From NCBI GenBank assembly GCA_023441625.1, contig JAEZOA010000136.1:1-64000 (forward strand): DNA of 64,000 nt, given 5' to 3'. Source of the DNA: Bacillota bacterium. Lineage in GTDB: Bacteria > Bacillota > Clostridia > Acetivibrionales > DSM-1351. The position numbers and the translations under genes were made by a program. The notes under the pieces are model-generated. The model searched no databases, was not told where the DNA came from, and saw only the letters and a program-made list of their open reading frames with translations. This document shows, piece after piece, positions 26,666 to 34,921 of the stretch; within the stretch, counting starts at the first letter, position 1, and each line of letters starts with the position of its first letter.

Positions 26666-28429
26666 TTACCTATAATGCTCAATAACAAGCTGTACACTCC
26701 TATTTCCATTATATTCATTAATGTCAATATGAAAAATTAAATCAAGCCTAATATTATTAGTTTGTCCAGCATACATCCTGCTAAACTCTTGTTCTCCATA
26801 TTTATTAATTATGTATGCATCAAAGTCCTTAATATCTCCAAAATAGATACCGTCCAAATATTTTTTATTTCTAGAAAGCAGTCTTAACTTTAGTACATTT
26901 CTATTAGCACCTAAAACAGCTGCTCTGCTAACTGATATATCCTTGTCTGCAAATAGCGGCTTACTATTGCCTTTTCCATATGGTTCTAGCAGCATCAGCT
27001 CCTCTGCTAATGAAAGATTAATTGTATCAAGTGGTGTCTGTGCATCAATATACACTTTAGGAATCAAGTCATCTTCTGTTAACATGGTTAGCTCATTTAA
27101 TTGTTTTCTCAGCACCTCCACTTTATCATGTTCAAGACTAAACCCAGCCGCCATTGGATGTCCTCCGAACTTAGTCAGTAGTTCCTTGCATTTTTGAAGT
27201 TCTTCAAACATGTTGTATACTTCGATTGATCTTCCCGAGCCCTTTACACCTTCCTCGCTATTAGTCAAAATAAAGGTTGGAACATTATATTTTTCTCTGA
27301 CCCTTCCAGCAATTATTCCAGCAATACTTTCATGAATGTGAGGTTTATATACCACCAGTACCTTGTCATTTTTTAAGCTGCTGCTTTCAATTGTGGCAAC
27401 AGCTTCTTCAACTCCAAGTAAAGTCATATTCTTTCTATCTGCATTAAGGCTGTGAAGTTCCATAGCCATCCTTACTGCTTTTTCTCTATCAGTGCAAAGC
27501 AATAATTCCAAACCCTTTATAGCACAATCCAGCCTTCCCGAAGCATTTATGCAAGGACCAATAATAAACCCAAGATGATAAACACTAATATTCTTACCTA
27601 GGATTCCAGCTTGTTCCATCAGAGCATTCAACCCTACATTCGAACTACTATTGATGGCCTCTAATCCATTCTTGACCATTATTCTATTTTCTCCTATTAA
27701 ATCAACTACATCACAAACCGTAGCAATTGCAAGAAATTCATAGAATTCTGTTTCCTCATTATTGGGTATACCCATTTCTTGGTATAAAACTTGAATAAAT
27801 TTAAATGCAACGCCAGCCCCACACAAAAGTTTAAAGGGATATTCACAGTCAGCCTGCTTAATATCAATAATTGCATCTGCCTCTGGCGTTATTGCTACTC
27901 TACCTAAGTCAGCATCCTCAACAAAAGGAACATCATGATGGTCTGTAACAACTACTGTAATTCCCAATTCTTTTGCATATTTTATCTGTTCAATGGCTGA
28001 AATACCATTATCACATGTAATTATAGTATCAATTCCAGCTTCCTTTGCTTTTTTAATTATGCTATTGTTAACCCCATAACCGTCAAATATTCTATGAGGT
28101 ATAACATAGTCAACATCAGCACCACATCTGGTAAGAGCCTTATATAGTATAAAAGTGCTTATAACCCCATCAACATCATAATCCCCAATTATACGAAGCT
28201 TTTTACCATTATTGATTTTATCTTTTATTATTAGAACACCCTTTTCTAAATCCTTCATAGTTCTTGCATTATACAAGCTATTTATGCTAGGATTTATAAA
28301 ACGTTGTGCAGTATCATTATCATCAATACCTCTATTAACCAAAATTCTACAAATGACTTCACTAACGCCCAGTGTCTGGGACATTTTTCTAAAGTCATTC
28401 TTAGGATTCTTCAAAATCCACTTTTTCAA
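26666..28429 (-). CDS. recJ: Single-strand-specific exonuclease RecJ
   Basis: 587 aa 5'-3' ssDNA exonuclease of recombination and mismatch repair. The DHH-family motifs are present in order: GDYDVDGVIST (motif I), CDNGISA, VVTDHHDVP (the DHH), then the DHHA1 domain with GIIAGRVREKY and GGHPMAAGFSLE, and a C-terminal OB fold. The length equals the standard RecJ core without C-terminal extensions. It is followed by apt and relA and preceded at 24 bases by holA, likely one transcription unit. Confidence 0.96.
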   Translation of the reverse strand: MKKWILKNPKNDFRKMSQTLGVSEVICRILVNRGIDDNDTAQRFINPSINSLYNARTMKDLEKGVLIIKDKINNGKKLRIIGDYDVDGVISTFILYKALTRCGADVDYVIPHRIFDGYGVNNSIIKKAKEAGIDTIITCDNGISAIEQIKYAKELGITVVVTDHHDVPFVEDADLGRVAITPEADAIIDIKQADCEYPFKLLCGAGVAFKFIQVLYQEMGIPNNEETEFYEFLAIATVCDVVDLIGENRIMVKNGLEAINSSSNVGLNALMEQAGILGKNISVYHLGFIIGPCINASGRLDCAIKGLELLLCTDREKAVRMAMELHSLNADRKNMTLLGVEEAVATIESSSLKNDKVLVVYKPHIHESIAGIIAGRVREKYNVPTFILTNSEEGVKGSGRSIEVYNMFEELQKCKELLTKFGGHPMAAGFSLEHDKVEVLRKQLNELTMLTEDDLIPKVYIDAQTPLDTINLSLAEELMLLEPYGKGNSKPLFADKDISVSRAAVLGANRNVLKLRLLSRNKKYLDGIYFGDIKDFDAYIINKYGEQEFSRMYAGQTNNIRLDLIFHIDINEYNGNRSVQLVIEHYR

Positions 28430-28453
28430 TTATCTGACCCCCGATGTATTATT

Positions 28454-29476
28454 TTACCCCATAGAAGCAATTAAAAGCTCTATAGCTATTCTATCTGTTA
28501 TTTTTCCTGTTTTTATTGATTCATCAAGTTCTAGACCATAATACATAGCTTTTTCAAGTTTGCAAATATCCATATTTCTGCTCATACCCATGATTTTTGA
28601 TGCTATATATGGGGTAAGTCCCATTTGTTTTGCCACCTGGTCATCCTTCATGCCCTGCTGTCTTAAAAGCTTAATTCTATATAACATTCTAATTTGTCTA
28701 ATAATCATAAATAGAACTTTTTGCATTGGCTCCTTCAGTGCTGCCATATCATTTAATAAAATTAGAGCTTTAGAAATATTTCCTGAAGAAACGGAATCTG
28801 TAAGATCAAATATCCTACTTTTAATAGATTTATTGCATACCATTTCAATATCATTAATAGTTATTTGATTTCTGTCATCCACAAAATTAACTACTTTTTC
28901 TATTTCATTTAGTAACTCAGTCATTGAGTATTCACTATTTTCCACCAAAAAAGAAGCTGGCATCTGTTCAATGCTTTTGTTATAGCTTTTAAAAGCTTTT
29001 ATTACCCATTTTACAAGGTCTGCTGGCTTCTGATAATCAAGTTCCACAATAAGTCCCTGTTTTTTAATTGCACTTACTAGCTTAAGCCTTTTATCAATAT
29101 CTGTCTCAACAAAAATTAGACAGCTATATGTTGGAATATTCTCAATGTACTCAGAAAGCTTATCCTTAGTAGCTTTCTTATCAGTACCACTATCAGCCGA
29201 ACTACCTTTTTTGGACTTAAATAAACCTGAGTTCTTAGCGATAACTAACTTCTTATCACTAAACATTGGAAGAGTTTCGCAGTTAGATATAATAGTATCT
29301 ATGTCAGTTTTACCATCAAAAGAAATGTAATTGAGCTCTTTATATTCATCATTTACAACCATTTTTGAAATTGTATTTATATAGTATTTAATTAAATACT
29401 CTTCAGCACCGTAAAAAAGATAAACATTTTGCAATTTGTCTTCTTTAATGTGTTTCTTTAAAATTTCTACACTCAT
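28454..29476 (-). CDS. holA: DNA polymerase III delta subunit
   Basis: 340 aa clamp-loader subunit that opens the beta sliding clamp. The product begins MSVEILKKHIKEDKLQNVYL and carries the family traits VYLFYGAEEYLIKYYI, KLVIAKNSGLFKSKKG and the three-domain AAA-like arrangement; the C-terminal collar ends IAIELLIASMG. Start ATG 29476 fits the family, but no SD is adjacent: the nearest, AAAGGGGG, is 59 bases upstream beyond a hairpin element. It lies downstream of comEC, a common clostridial neighbourhood. Confidence 0.93.
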   Translation of the reverse strand: MSVEILKKHIKEDKLQNVYLFYGAEEYLIKYYINTISKMVVNDEYKELNYISFDGKTDIDTIISNCETLPMFSDKKLVIAKNSGLFKSKKGSSADSGTDKKATKDKLSEYIENIPTYSCLIFVETDIDKRLKLVSAIKKQGLIVELDYQKPADLVKWVIKAFKSYNKSIEQMPASFLVENSEYSMTELLNEIEKVVNFVDDRNQITINDIEMVCNKSIKSRIFDLTDSVSSGNISKALILLNDMAALKEPMQKVLFMIIRQIRMLYRIKLLRQQGMKDDQVAKQMGLTPYIASKIMGMSRNMDICKLEKAMYYGLELDESIKTGKITDRIAIELLIASMG

Positions 29477-29542
29477 AAATATGCCCATGCCCCATTGGCA
29501 CAAAACTCCATTAAAGTTCTGGCATGGACTCGGTCCCCCTTT
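29477..29542 (-). promoter_or_regulatory. SD-hairpin-start element B
   Basis: On the minus strand: AAAGGGGG (29542-29535), ACCGA, GUCCAUGCC (29529-29521), loop with AGUUUUGUGC as in element A, GGCAUGGGC (29491-29483), AUAUUU, start codon 29476. The stem keeps 9 bp, with a G-U where element A has G-C pairing. The 5' arm contains AUG CCA GAA CUU UAA, a four-codon ORF after the SD, parallel to element A. Confidence 0.65.
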
Positions 29543-29675
29543 TCTCTTGAGTTATTGGTAAATTAACTCGGCATTCCCAATAAAAAGTATTTCGGTGCTC
29601 AAACTTATCAATGGTTTGTTGCCTAAATAAAAATAAAAATCTCTCATCTTAACGCACTTTAGCTATATTATGACT

Positions 29676-32063
29676 TCACTTTGGGAGCATTGTTCTGATG
29701 CTTAGCTCATCTCCATAGCTTGTTGCAATAACTGCACCTCTCTGCTGGGTTTTAAAAAGCAAAACACCTCGCTCCTCAAGCCTGTCCACAACAAATTGAG
29801 AAGGATGTCCAAAGTTGTTTTTTCCAACTGAAATAACAGCAGATTTAAATTTTGCTTTATTAACGAAATCCTCGCCAGTAGCAGTATATGAGCCATGATG
29901 CCCAACCTTCAAAATATCCGAACTTAAGTCTAAGCCCTCCTCTAACATTCGCTGCTCCACCTGAATTCCGCTATCGCCAGTAAATAGAACTTTGACATTT
30001 CTGTATTTTAATTTTAGCACTAACGAACTGTCATTCAAAGACTGTTGTGACAAAAAATCCTGTTCGAAGGGTAATGGGCTAAGTACATCAAATACTGTTT
30101 CTTTATCAAGTTTAATTATATCTCCTTTTTTACATTCAATAATCTTAATTTTATTTTTATTACATAGCTCTATAATTTTTTCAAAACCCTGTCCGTCAGT
30201 ATCTGGTAAAATGACCATACCAATACTCAGCTCTTCTAATATATCCTCTAACCCCTCAGTATGATCAGAATGTCCGTGGGTTGCAATAACAATATCTATT
30301 TTTTTAGTCCCTTGGTCTAGAATATATGGTACCATAACTGATTGACCAATATCAAATGAAGAATTGGAGCCTGCGGCTCTTCCACCTCCATCTATCAGTA
30401 TTTTTGTACCATAAGATGTCTTAATAAACGCACTGTCCCCTTGTCCCACATCTAAAAAAGTTATTTCTAAAGGTTTCGGAATTAAACTTTTAACCACTAA
30501 TAATATAACAAGAAAGGCTAAACAAAGAAATTTTATATATTTAAAGTTCTTCCTGCTATTTAATAGTTTTCTGCCCTTAAATATATATAAAATCGTTATG
30601 TAATAGACTATTATGTAACCAAGAGTTGGTGTTGGCAATTTAATTAATGCATACGGAATTTTTGAAGTGTACTCTGTTACAAAAAGCACAAAAGATAGAA
30701 AGGAATTGTTAATATAGCCAACAAGTACAGCCAAATTTATATTGACAGCACCCAAAAACACCATGATAAAACCAATAATAGTAATTATCTGAACTATTGG
30801 AACTACTAACAGATTTGATAATATGGAAATAGTTGAAAAGGTATTAAAATAATATAACGTAATAGGCACTACACCTATTTGTGCTGCAATTGTTGCAGCA
30901 AGTGTGTCCGACACAATGCCAGGTATATATTTATGGTTAAAAACCTTATTTAACTCAGGATAGAACATAACGAGTGAAAGGGTTGCTGCAAAAGAAAGCT
31001 GGAATCCTATCTCAAACAACGAATATGGATTTATTGTAAGCAAAATTAAGGCTGCTGCTGAAATACTTGTATATATATCTGTCTCTCTCATAATTATTTT
31101 GCCAAGTAATATCATAATTCCCATTAAAACTGCACGAACAACTGATGCTGAAAATCCAGTCACAAACACAAATAGAATAAGTATTAAAATTGTTGATATA
31201 CTTGATATTAAATTACTTATTCGCATTTTTTTAAACAAAAATGCTAACGGTAAAATAATAAAAGCAACATTCATTCCAGATGCGACCATTATATGAGTCA
31301 ATCCAGCAGTTCTAAAGGCATTAGTTGCATTCTCATCAAGTCCATACTTGTATCCGATAATCATTCCAGATAAAAGACCAGCTTGGTTTTTATCTAAACA
31401 GTGTTCAACAATACTTAGAACTGAATTTTTAATTTTGAAGCCAAGCTTATGAAGCCATCCCCCACTTTGAGTACCAATAACATTTATATTAGAAACACCC
31501 ATTAAATTAACTGTTCCAGAAACACCTATTGATGCCAGATAGCGTTCATAATTAAAACCACCAGGATTAGTAGCTGACTTTGGCTTTTCAATACTTCCCT
31601 CTATGGAAACTTTTGATCTATAATTATATATTTTTTTAACACTACTATCACTTGTATAAATACATACAAGTAATCGGCCATTAATTTTTTTATGGTTTTT
31701 ATCATTAGTAATATTATTTGTTTTTATGTAAAATTTGATTTTGCCATCTGAATCTTCTGCTTCGCTATCTACGTATCCATCAATAATAACCTTACTACCA
31801 TAAAATTCATCATATTTATTTGTATAATTATTTTCTGCAATATTAAAAATAACACCGCCAAAAGTTAAAAAAGCCAGTGAAACAAGAACAACTACAATTA
31901 TTTTTTTTATTTTCGAAAATAGAAGTATAGCAAATAATATACATAAAGCTATTAAAATAAGAAAAAATGAGATTCCAATGCTATCACAAAGCAAAATGCC
32001 AGTAATAAATGAAATGCAAAAAAGACATAGAGGTCTCTTTACGTTAAAATAAAGCTCTTTCAT
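29676..32063 (-). CDS. comEC: ComEC/Rec2 DNA-uptake channel protein
   Basis: 795 aa membrane protein that carries single-stranded DNA across the membrane in transformation. An N-terminal membrane pair is followed by an OB-fold (DUF4131, about 65-170), the polytopic Competence domain (about 230-500, with AGLTHIMVASGMNVAFIILP), and a C-terminal metallo-beta-lactamase domain beginning ITFLDVGQGDSAF with metal motif THGHSDHTEGLED and KVGHHGSYTAT. All three domains are complete, so uptake function is possible. There is a 133-base gap to holA. Confidence 0.94.
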   Translation of the reverse strand: MKELYFNVKRPLCLFCISFITGILLCDSIGISFFLILIALCILFAILLFSKIKKIIVVVLVSLAFLTFGGVIFNIAENNYTNKYDEFYGSKVIIDGYVDSEAEDSDGKIKFYIKTNNITNDKNHKKINGRLLVCIYTSDSSVKKIYNYRSKVSIEGSIEKPKSATNPGGFNYERYLASIGVSGTVNLMGVSNINVIGTQSGGWLHKLGFKIKNSVLSIVEHCLDKNQAGLLSGMIIGYKYGLDENATNAFRTAGLTHIMVASGMNVAFIILPLAFLFKKMRISNLISSISTILILILFVFVTGFSASVVRAVLMGIMILLGKIIMRETDIYTSISAAALILLTINPYSLFEIGFQLSFAATLSLVMFYPELNKVFNHKYIPGIVSDTLAATIAAQIGVVPITLYYFNTFSTISILSNLLVVPIVQIITIIGFIMVFLGAVNINLAVLVGYINNSFLSFVLFVTEYTSKIPYALIKLPTPTLGYIIVYYITILYIFKGRKLLNSRKNFKYIKFLCLAFLVILLVVKSLIPKPLEITFLDVGQGDSAFIKTSYGTKILIDGGGRAAGSNSSFDIGQSVMVPYILDQGTKKIDIVIATHGHSDHTEGLEDILEELSIGMVILPDTDGQGFEKIIELCNKNKIKIIECKKGDIIKLDKETVFDVLSPLPFEQDFLSQQSLNDSSLVLKLKYRNVKVLFTGDSGIQVEQRMLEEGLDLSSDILKVGHHGSYTATGEDFVNKAKFKSAVISVGKNNFGHPSQFVVDRLEERGVLLFKTQQRGAVIATSYGDELSIRTMLPK

Positions 32064-32161
32064 GTGAAATATTCCTTAAACGCTACGTAATTATTTAATT
32101 TTTGTTCTTTAGATTTTCTGAATTATTTTTGGAATACTAATTAAAAGATAGGAGTAGAAAA

Positions 32162-32199
32162 AAACAACGCAGGTCGGCAAGCTATCCTTGCTTATGTAA
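32162..32199 (+). repeat. Dispersed ~38-bp repeat, copy 2
   Basis: AAACAACGCAGGTCGGCAAG followed by CTATCCTTGCTTATGTAAA matches the repeat family. It sits just beyond the NlpC/P60 terminator, between it and comEC. Confidence 0.6.
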
Positions 32200-32252
32200 A
32201 AAAAAAATATAGAACGCTAAATCCCCCTAAGCAAGGTGATTTTGCGTTCTAT
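32200..32252 (-). terminator. Rho-independent terminator after the NlpC/P60 gene
   Basis: On the minus strand ATAGAACGC (with AAAATC) pairs with GATTTAGCGTTCTAT and is followed by a run of ten T. It starts seven bases past the stop codon. Confidence 0.9.
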
Positions 32253-32259
32253 TAAATAT

Positions 32260-33165
32260 TTAGATTACTCTCCTTGCACCGATATATGTTCCTCGATATT
32301 CTGATAAGGTTTGAATAATAACCTTCTTATTCGAAGTTGATGCATGAATAAACTTGTTATTACCCAAATAAATACCAACATGGTCTATTGAGCCAGCCTT
32401 GCCTCTAGTAGAAGCATCAAAAAACAGAATATCCCCAGCTCTTAAATCGCTCTTTGAAACCTTTGTTCCGTTAGAATACATGCTGGAAGCTGAGCTGTTA
32501 AGCTTAATCCCAAAGTGCTTGTATACATAACCGACAAACCCTGAACAATCAAAGCTATCTGGACCTTTACCACCATAAACATACCGAACACCAACATACT
32601 TCTTTGCATAAGCTATTACCTTAGCAGATGTAGAAGCATCGTCAGCAACCTCATCGTCAGTAATCTCTACGGTTTCTGGTTTTGTTGAACGAGATGTTTT
32701 ATCTGAGGTACTAGTTGCAGAAACAAATTTTGTAGCTACGTACCCTACCTTTTCTCCAACTTTAACCTTGTGCCAATCTGAGGCAGTATCAAGAATTACT
32801 ACACTCGTTCCCTTACTTAGTGAATCAATTATTTCACCTGAAGTACTTGCACTTGATCTAAAATTAACACCCTCAGCATTAATCGTACCATTTGTGGATA
32901 AAGCCTTTATGTAGTCACCGTGAACCCAGCCAGTCTTGCCATCAAATGAGATCTTATACCAACCACTAGACTTATCAATAATTGAGACCTTTGAATTGGA
33001 TAACTTTGTGATTATACTTGAAGAAGTATCTGGCGCAGTTCTGATGTTAACGTCTGTTCCTACAATCTGCCCTGACTGTGTAGCAGCCATGGCGACTGAG
33101 CAAACAAGTACAAGAGAAAACGCAAAAATACATGCAACAAGTATCTTGTTAATCTTACCTGTCAT
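32260..33165 (-). CDS. SH3-NlpC/P60 cell-wall endopeptidase
   Basis: 301 aa exported peptidoglycan hydrolase. Signal peptide (about 1-27, ending VAMAAT), two bacterial SH3 domains (about 30-90 with VNIRTAPDTSSS, and about 95-152 with VNFRSSASTSGE), a Ser/Thr-rich linker, and an NlpC/P60 catalytic domain with nucleophile Cys in DSFDCSGFVGYVY and His in SIDHVGIYLGNNKFIHAS. It probably cleaves the stem peptide. AGGAGGGG lies before ATG 33165, directly after a c-di-AMP riboswitch, linking wall hydrolysis to the c-di-AMP signal. Monocistronic, with its own terminator. Confidence 0.95.
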   Translation of the reverse strand: MTGKINKILVACIFAFSLVLVCSVAMAATQSGQIVGTDVNIRTAPDTSSSIITKLSNSKVSIIDKSSGWYKISFDGKTGWVHGDYIKALSTNGTINAEGVNFRSSASTSGEIIDSLSKGTSVVILDTASDWHKVKVGEKVGYVATKFVSATSTSDKTSRSTKPETVEITDDEVADDASTSAKVIAYAKKYVGVRYVYGGKGPDSFDCSGFVGYVYKHFGIKLNSSASSMYSNGTKVSKSDLRAGDILFFDASTRGKAGSIDHVGIYLGNNKFIHASTSNKKVIIQTLSEYRGTYIGARRVI

Positions 33166-33183
33166 TAGCCCCTCCTATATAAT

Positions 33184-33303
33184 TGCTTCCGAAGTTAGCT
33201 GTCGGGCTCGGGCAATAGGACCTCCCTACTATTTTCATAGACTCACCCCAAATTTCTTGGTTCCTCCGTACCTCTTATTGAAAGAGGATTCAGCACTTAT
33301 TCT
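33184..33303 (-). ncRNA. c-di-AMP riboswitch (ydaO-yuaA type)
   Basis: Minus-strand landmarks match the ydaO consensus in order: GCUGAAUCCU, GAGGUACGGAGGAACC, UUGGGGUGAGUCU, then AUUGCCCGAGCCCGACAGCU and AACUUCGGAAGC. Flanking arms can close the structure. It ends only about eight bases before the SD of the NlpC/P60 gene, with no intervening terminator seen, so control may be translational; the class usually turns expression off when c-di-AMP binds. Confidence 0.93.
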
Positions 33304-33415
33304 TTTATATTATAATCATTTCGTAATTATTTGTCAAACTTTTTGTAATAAAATAGCAATTTTTTAGTAATATTTTTGTAATACATACAGCATTTATTGT
33401 ATTATGTACAAAACT

Positions 33416-33934
33416 TTAAAGTATCTTCCCCATAAATTTCACTAATTCATTATATGCTTCTGAGCTTCTATGTGAAGGATAATCATATTCGCTATAACCA
33501 CATTTAGTCCAGAAATTTATTCCAACGGTATTGGTTTTATACACCGAAAGATAAATTTTATCAATATTAAAATTTCGCACCAAGAAATCTTCTAATAACC
33601 AAATTGCTTTTGTACCAAATCCTTTATTTTGATATGGCTTACCTATTATTAAAGAATTAATCCAAGCAATTTTATTCTTATCAACTACTAATCCTTTAAC
33701 TAACCCTACCTTTTCTCCAGTAGAGGCCGAGCAAATATCTAAGTAAAATACATTTTTTCGGGTTATAAATTGAGAAATTTGTTTCGAAAACAGTTGATAA
33801 CCCATTGGATGAAATACTCCTGTGGCATATTTAAAATCACAGGAATTTTTAAAAATGGAATATATATTTTGAATACTATCTTTATTAATATTTTTTAATA
33901 TTAAATCTTCATCTATTATCTCAATACTTAACAT
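33416..33934 (-). CDS. GNAT-family N-acetyltransferase
   Basis: 172 aa from ATG 33934, after AGGAG at seven bases; an upstream in-frame start at 33970 has no SD. The acetyl-CoA motif is QNKGFGTKAIWLLEDF (Q/RxxGxG/A), preceded by the beta-strand pair WINSLIIGKPY, and followed by YKTNTVGINFWTKCGYSEY, the usual 'N..A...Y...GF' region. The substrate is unknown. It stands alone upstream of the riboswitch-controlled wall hydrolase, with no visible operon. Confidence 0.85.
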   Translation of the reverse strand: MLSIEIIDEDLILKNINKDSIQNIYSIFKNSCDFKYATGVFHPMGYQLFSKQISQFITRKNVFYLDICSASTGEKVGLVKGLVVDKNKIAWINSLIIGKPYQNKGFGTKAIWLLEDFLVRNFNIDKIYLSVYKTNTVGINFWTKCGYSEYDYPSHRSSEAYNELVKFMGKIL

Positions 33935-34020
33935 TTGAAATCTCCTATATTTTTTATAACCTTTTACCAATAAATGATTCCTTTATAGGATTATATCAAA
34001 TATATTTGCATAATAAAATA

Positions 34021-34059
34021 AGACAACGAAGGTTTGCAAGCCAACCTTGCTTATGTAAA
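34021..34059 (+). repeat. Dispersed ~38-bp repeat, copy 3
   Basis: AGACAACGAAGGTTTGCAAG followed by CCAACCTTGCTTATGTAAAT matches the family. This copy is not beside a terminator but lies just upstream of the promoter of the 84-aa gene. Confidence 0.6.
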
Positions 34060-34083
34060 TTCAAAATTATTGCAAGGAAATAA

Positions 34084-34112
34084 TTGACATTTAATAAAAT
34101 TCATTGTATTTT
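34084..34112 (+). promoter_or_regulatory. Promoter of the 84-aa gene
   Basis: TTGACA (34084-34089), 17 bases, TATTTT (34107-34112). It lies 32 bases before the start codon of the gene at 34145. Confidence 0.5.
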
Positions 34113-34144
34113 TTATATATATAATAAACGAATGGAGAAATAAG

Positions 34145-34399
34145 ATGGATTTTTCATATGAAAGGGCAAATAAAAACCTTAATAACCAACTTTATGAATG
34201 CTCTATTCTGCTAGTTTCACTATTGCTAGACCAATATAAATCGAAAGCAATAAATTTAACAGACTTTAGAAATCATACTACAAAAAAAATCAGTTATATT
34301 GTTAATAACTGGGATTCACTTGAAGGTAGTATTGATAAAACAACTGTAGAAAAACTACTAAATGAATGTAATGAAATAAACAAAGATTATTTGTTCTGA
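34145..34399 (+). CDS. 84-aa protein of unknown function
   Basis: ATG at 34145 follows GGAG at about seven bases and a TTGACA promoter. The helical, soluble product begins MDFSYERANKNLNNQLYECS and has no membrane span or cysteine pair. Its last 13 bases overlap the end of the convergent Spo0E-like gene. The function was not recognised; proximity to a Spo0E-like gene hints at sporulation control but proves nothing. Confidence 0.65.
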   Translation: MDFSYERANKNLNNQLYECSILLVSLLLDQYKSKAINLTDFRNHTTKKISYIVNNWDSLEGSIDKTTVEKLLNECNEINKDYLF

Positions 34400-34545
34400 A
34401 TGTAAAACTTTAAAATGAGATTATCTAATTTTGTGCTAACATTAAGAATAGCATGTTTTGCCCATGGTTCATTTTCTAATAAATCATAGAGTTCATTTTT
34501 TAAACATTCTACTTCCATATTAAGTAAAACATTCTTATTTTTCAT
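34387..34545 (-). CDS. Spo0E-like aspartyl-phosphate phosphatase peptide
   Basis: 52 aa from ATG 34545. Spo0E-family peptides dephosphorylate Spo0A~P and so delay sporulation. The sequence fits the two-helix hairpin: ECLKNELYDLLEN, then VSTKLDNLILKFYI, matching the signature (S-x-x-LD-x-LI-x-x-Y/F). The core Ser and Asp (STKLD for SQELD) are present. The SD is weak (GGTGA); an alternative start lies at 34596. The family call rests on this short motif alone. It converges with and overlaps the 84-aa gene by 13 bases. Confidence 0.65.
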   Translation of the reverse strand: MKNKNVLLNMEVECLKNELYDLLENEPWAKHAILNVSTKLDNLILKFYIQNK

Positions 34546-34921
34546 TTTTATCACCATTCTTTTCATTAGTATATTTCTTATATATAATATTACCATTATT
34601 TAACATTAAAGTAAACAACAAAATACATTTTTGTTAATTTATTACCAATTTTATCGAAATTTTAATTTTTATACTATTATTTTGCCCAAAAAAGTAAATT
34701 AAATTTAAAAAGTGCAGATAAGTCCCTTGTATATTCTGTATCTTAAGTTTTTGGTAATTTTGCACAATTATATTTTTTAAATCCATTCAGAGTCTAATTA
34801 AAAATATTATGAATATAATTCAGAATATGAAGGGATTATTTACAACGATATAGAATTGTATTTTTATATAAACAATCTAGCTGTAAATCTTGAGTTAATT
34901 CTAATGAAGGGATGTGGTTGA
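34546..34921. other. AT-rich intergenic region before hppA
   Basis: 376 bases without a gene. It must hold the divergent promoters of the Spo0E-like gene and hppA, but no convincing -35/-10 pair, riboswitch or hairpin was seen. AAGGGA at 34908-34913 is the likely SD of hppA. Confidence 0.4.

Noticed and set aside
29702..29905. 67-codon ORF on the minus strand inside comEC
   Set aside because: It is a different frame of the comEC metallo-beta-lactamase domain, has no SD, and the comEC frame is complete.
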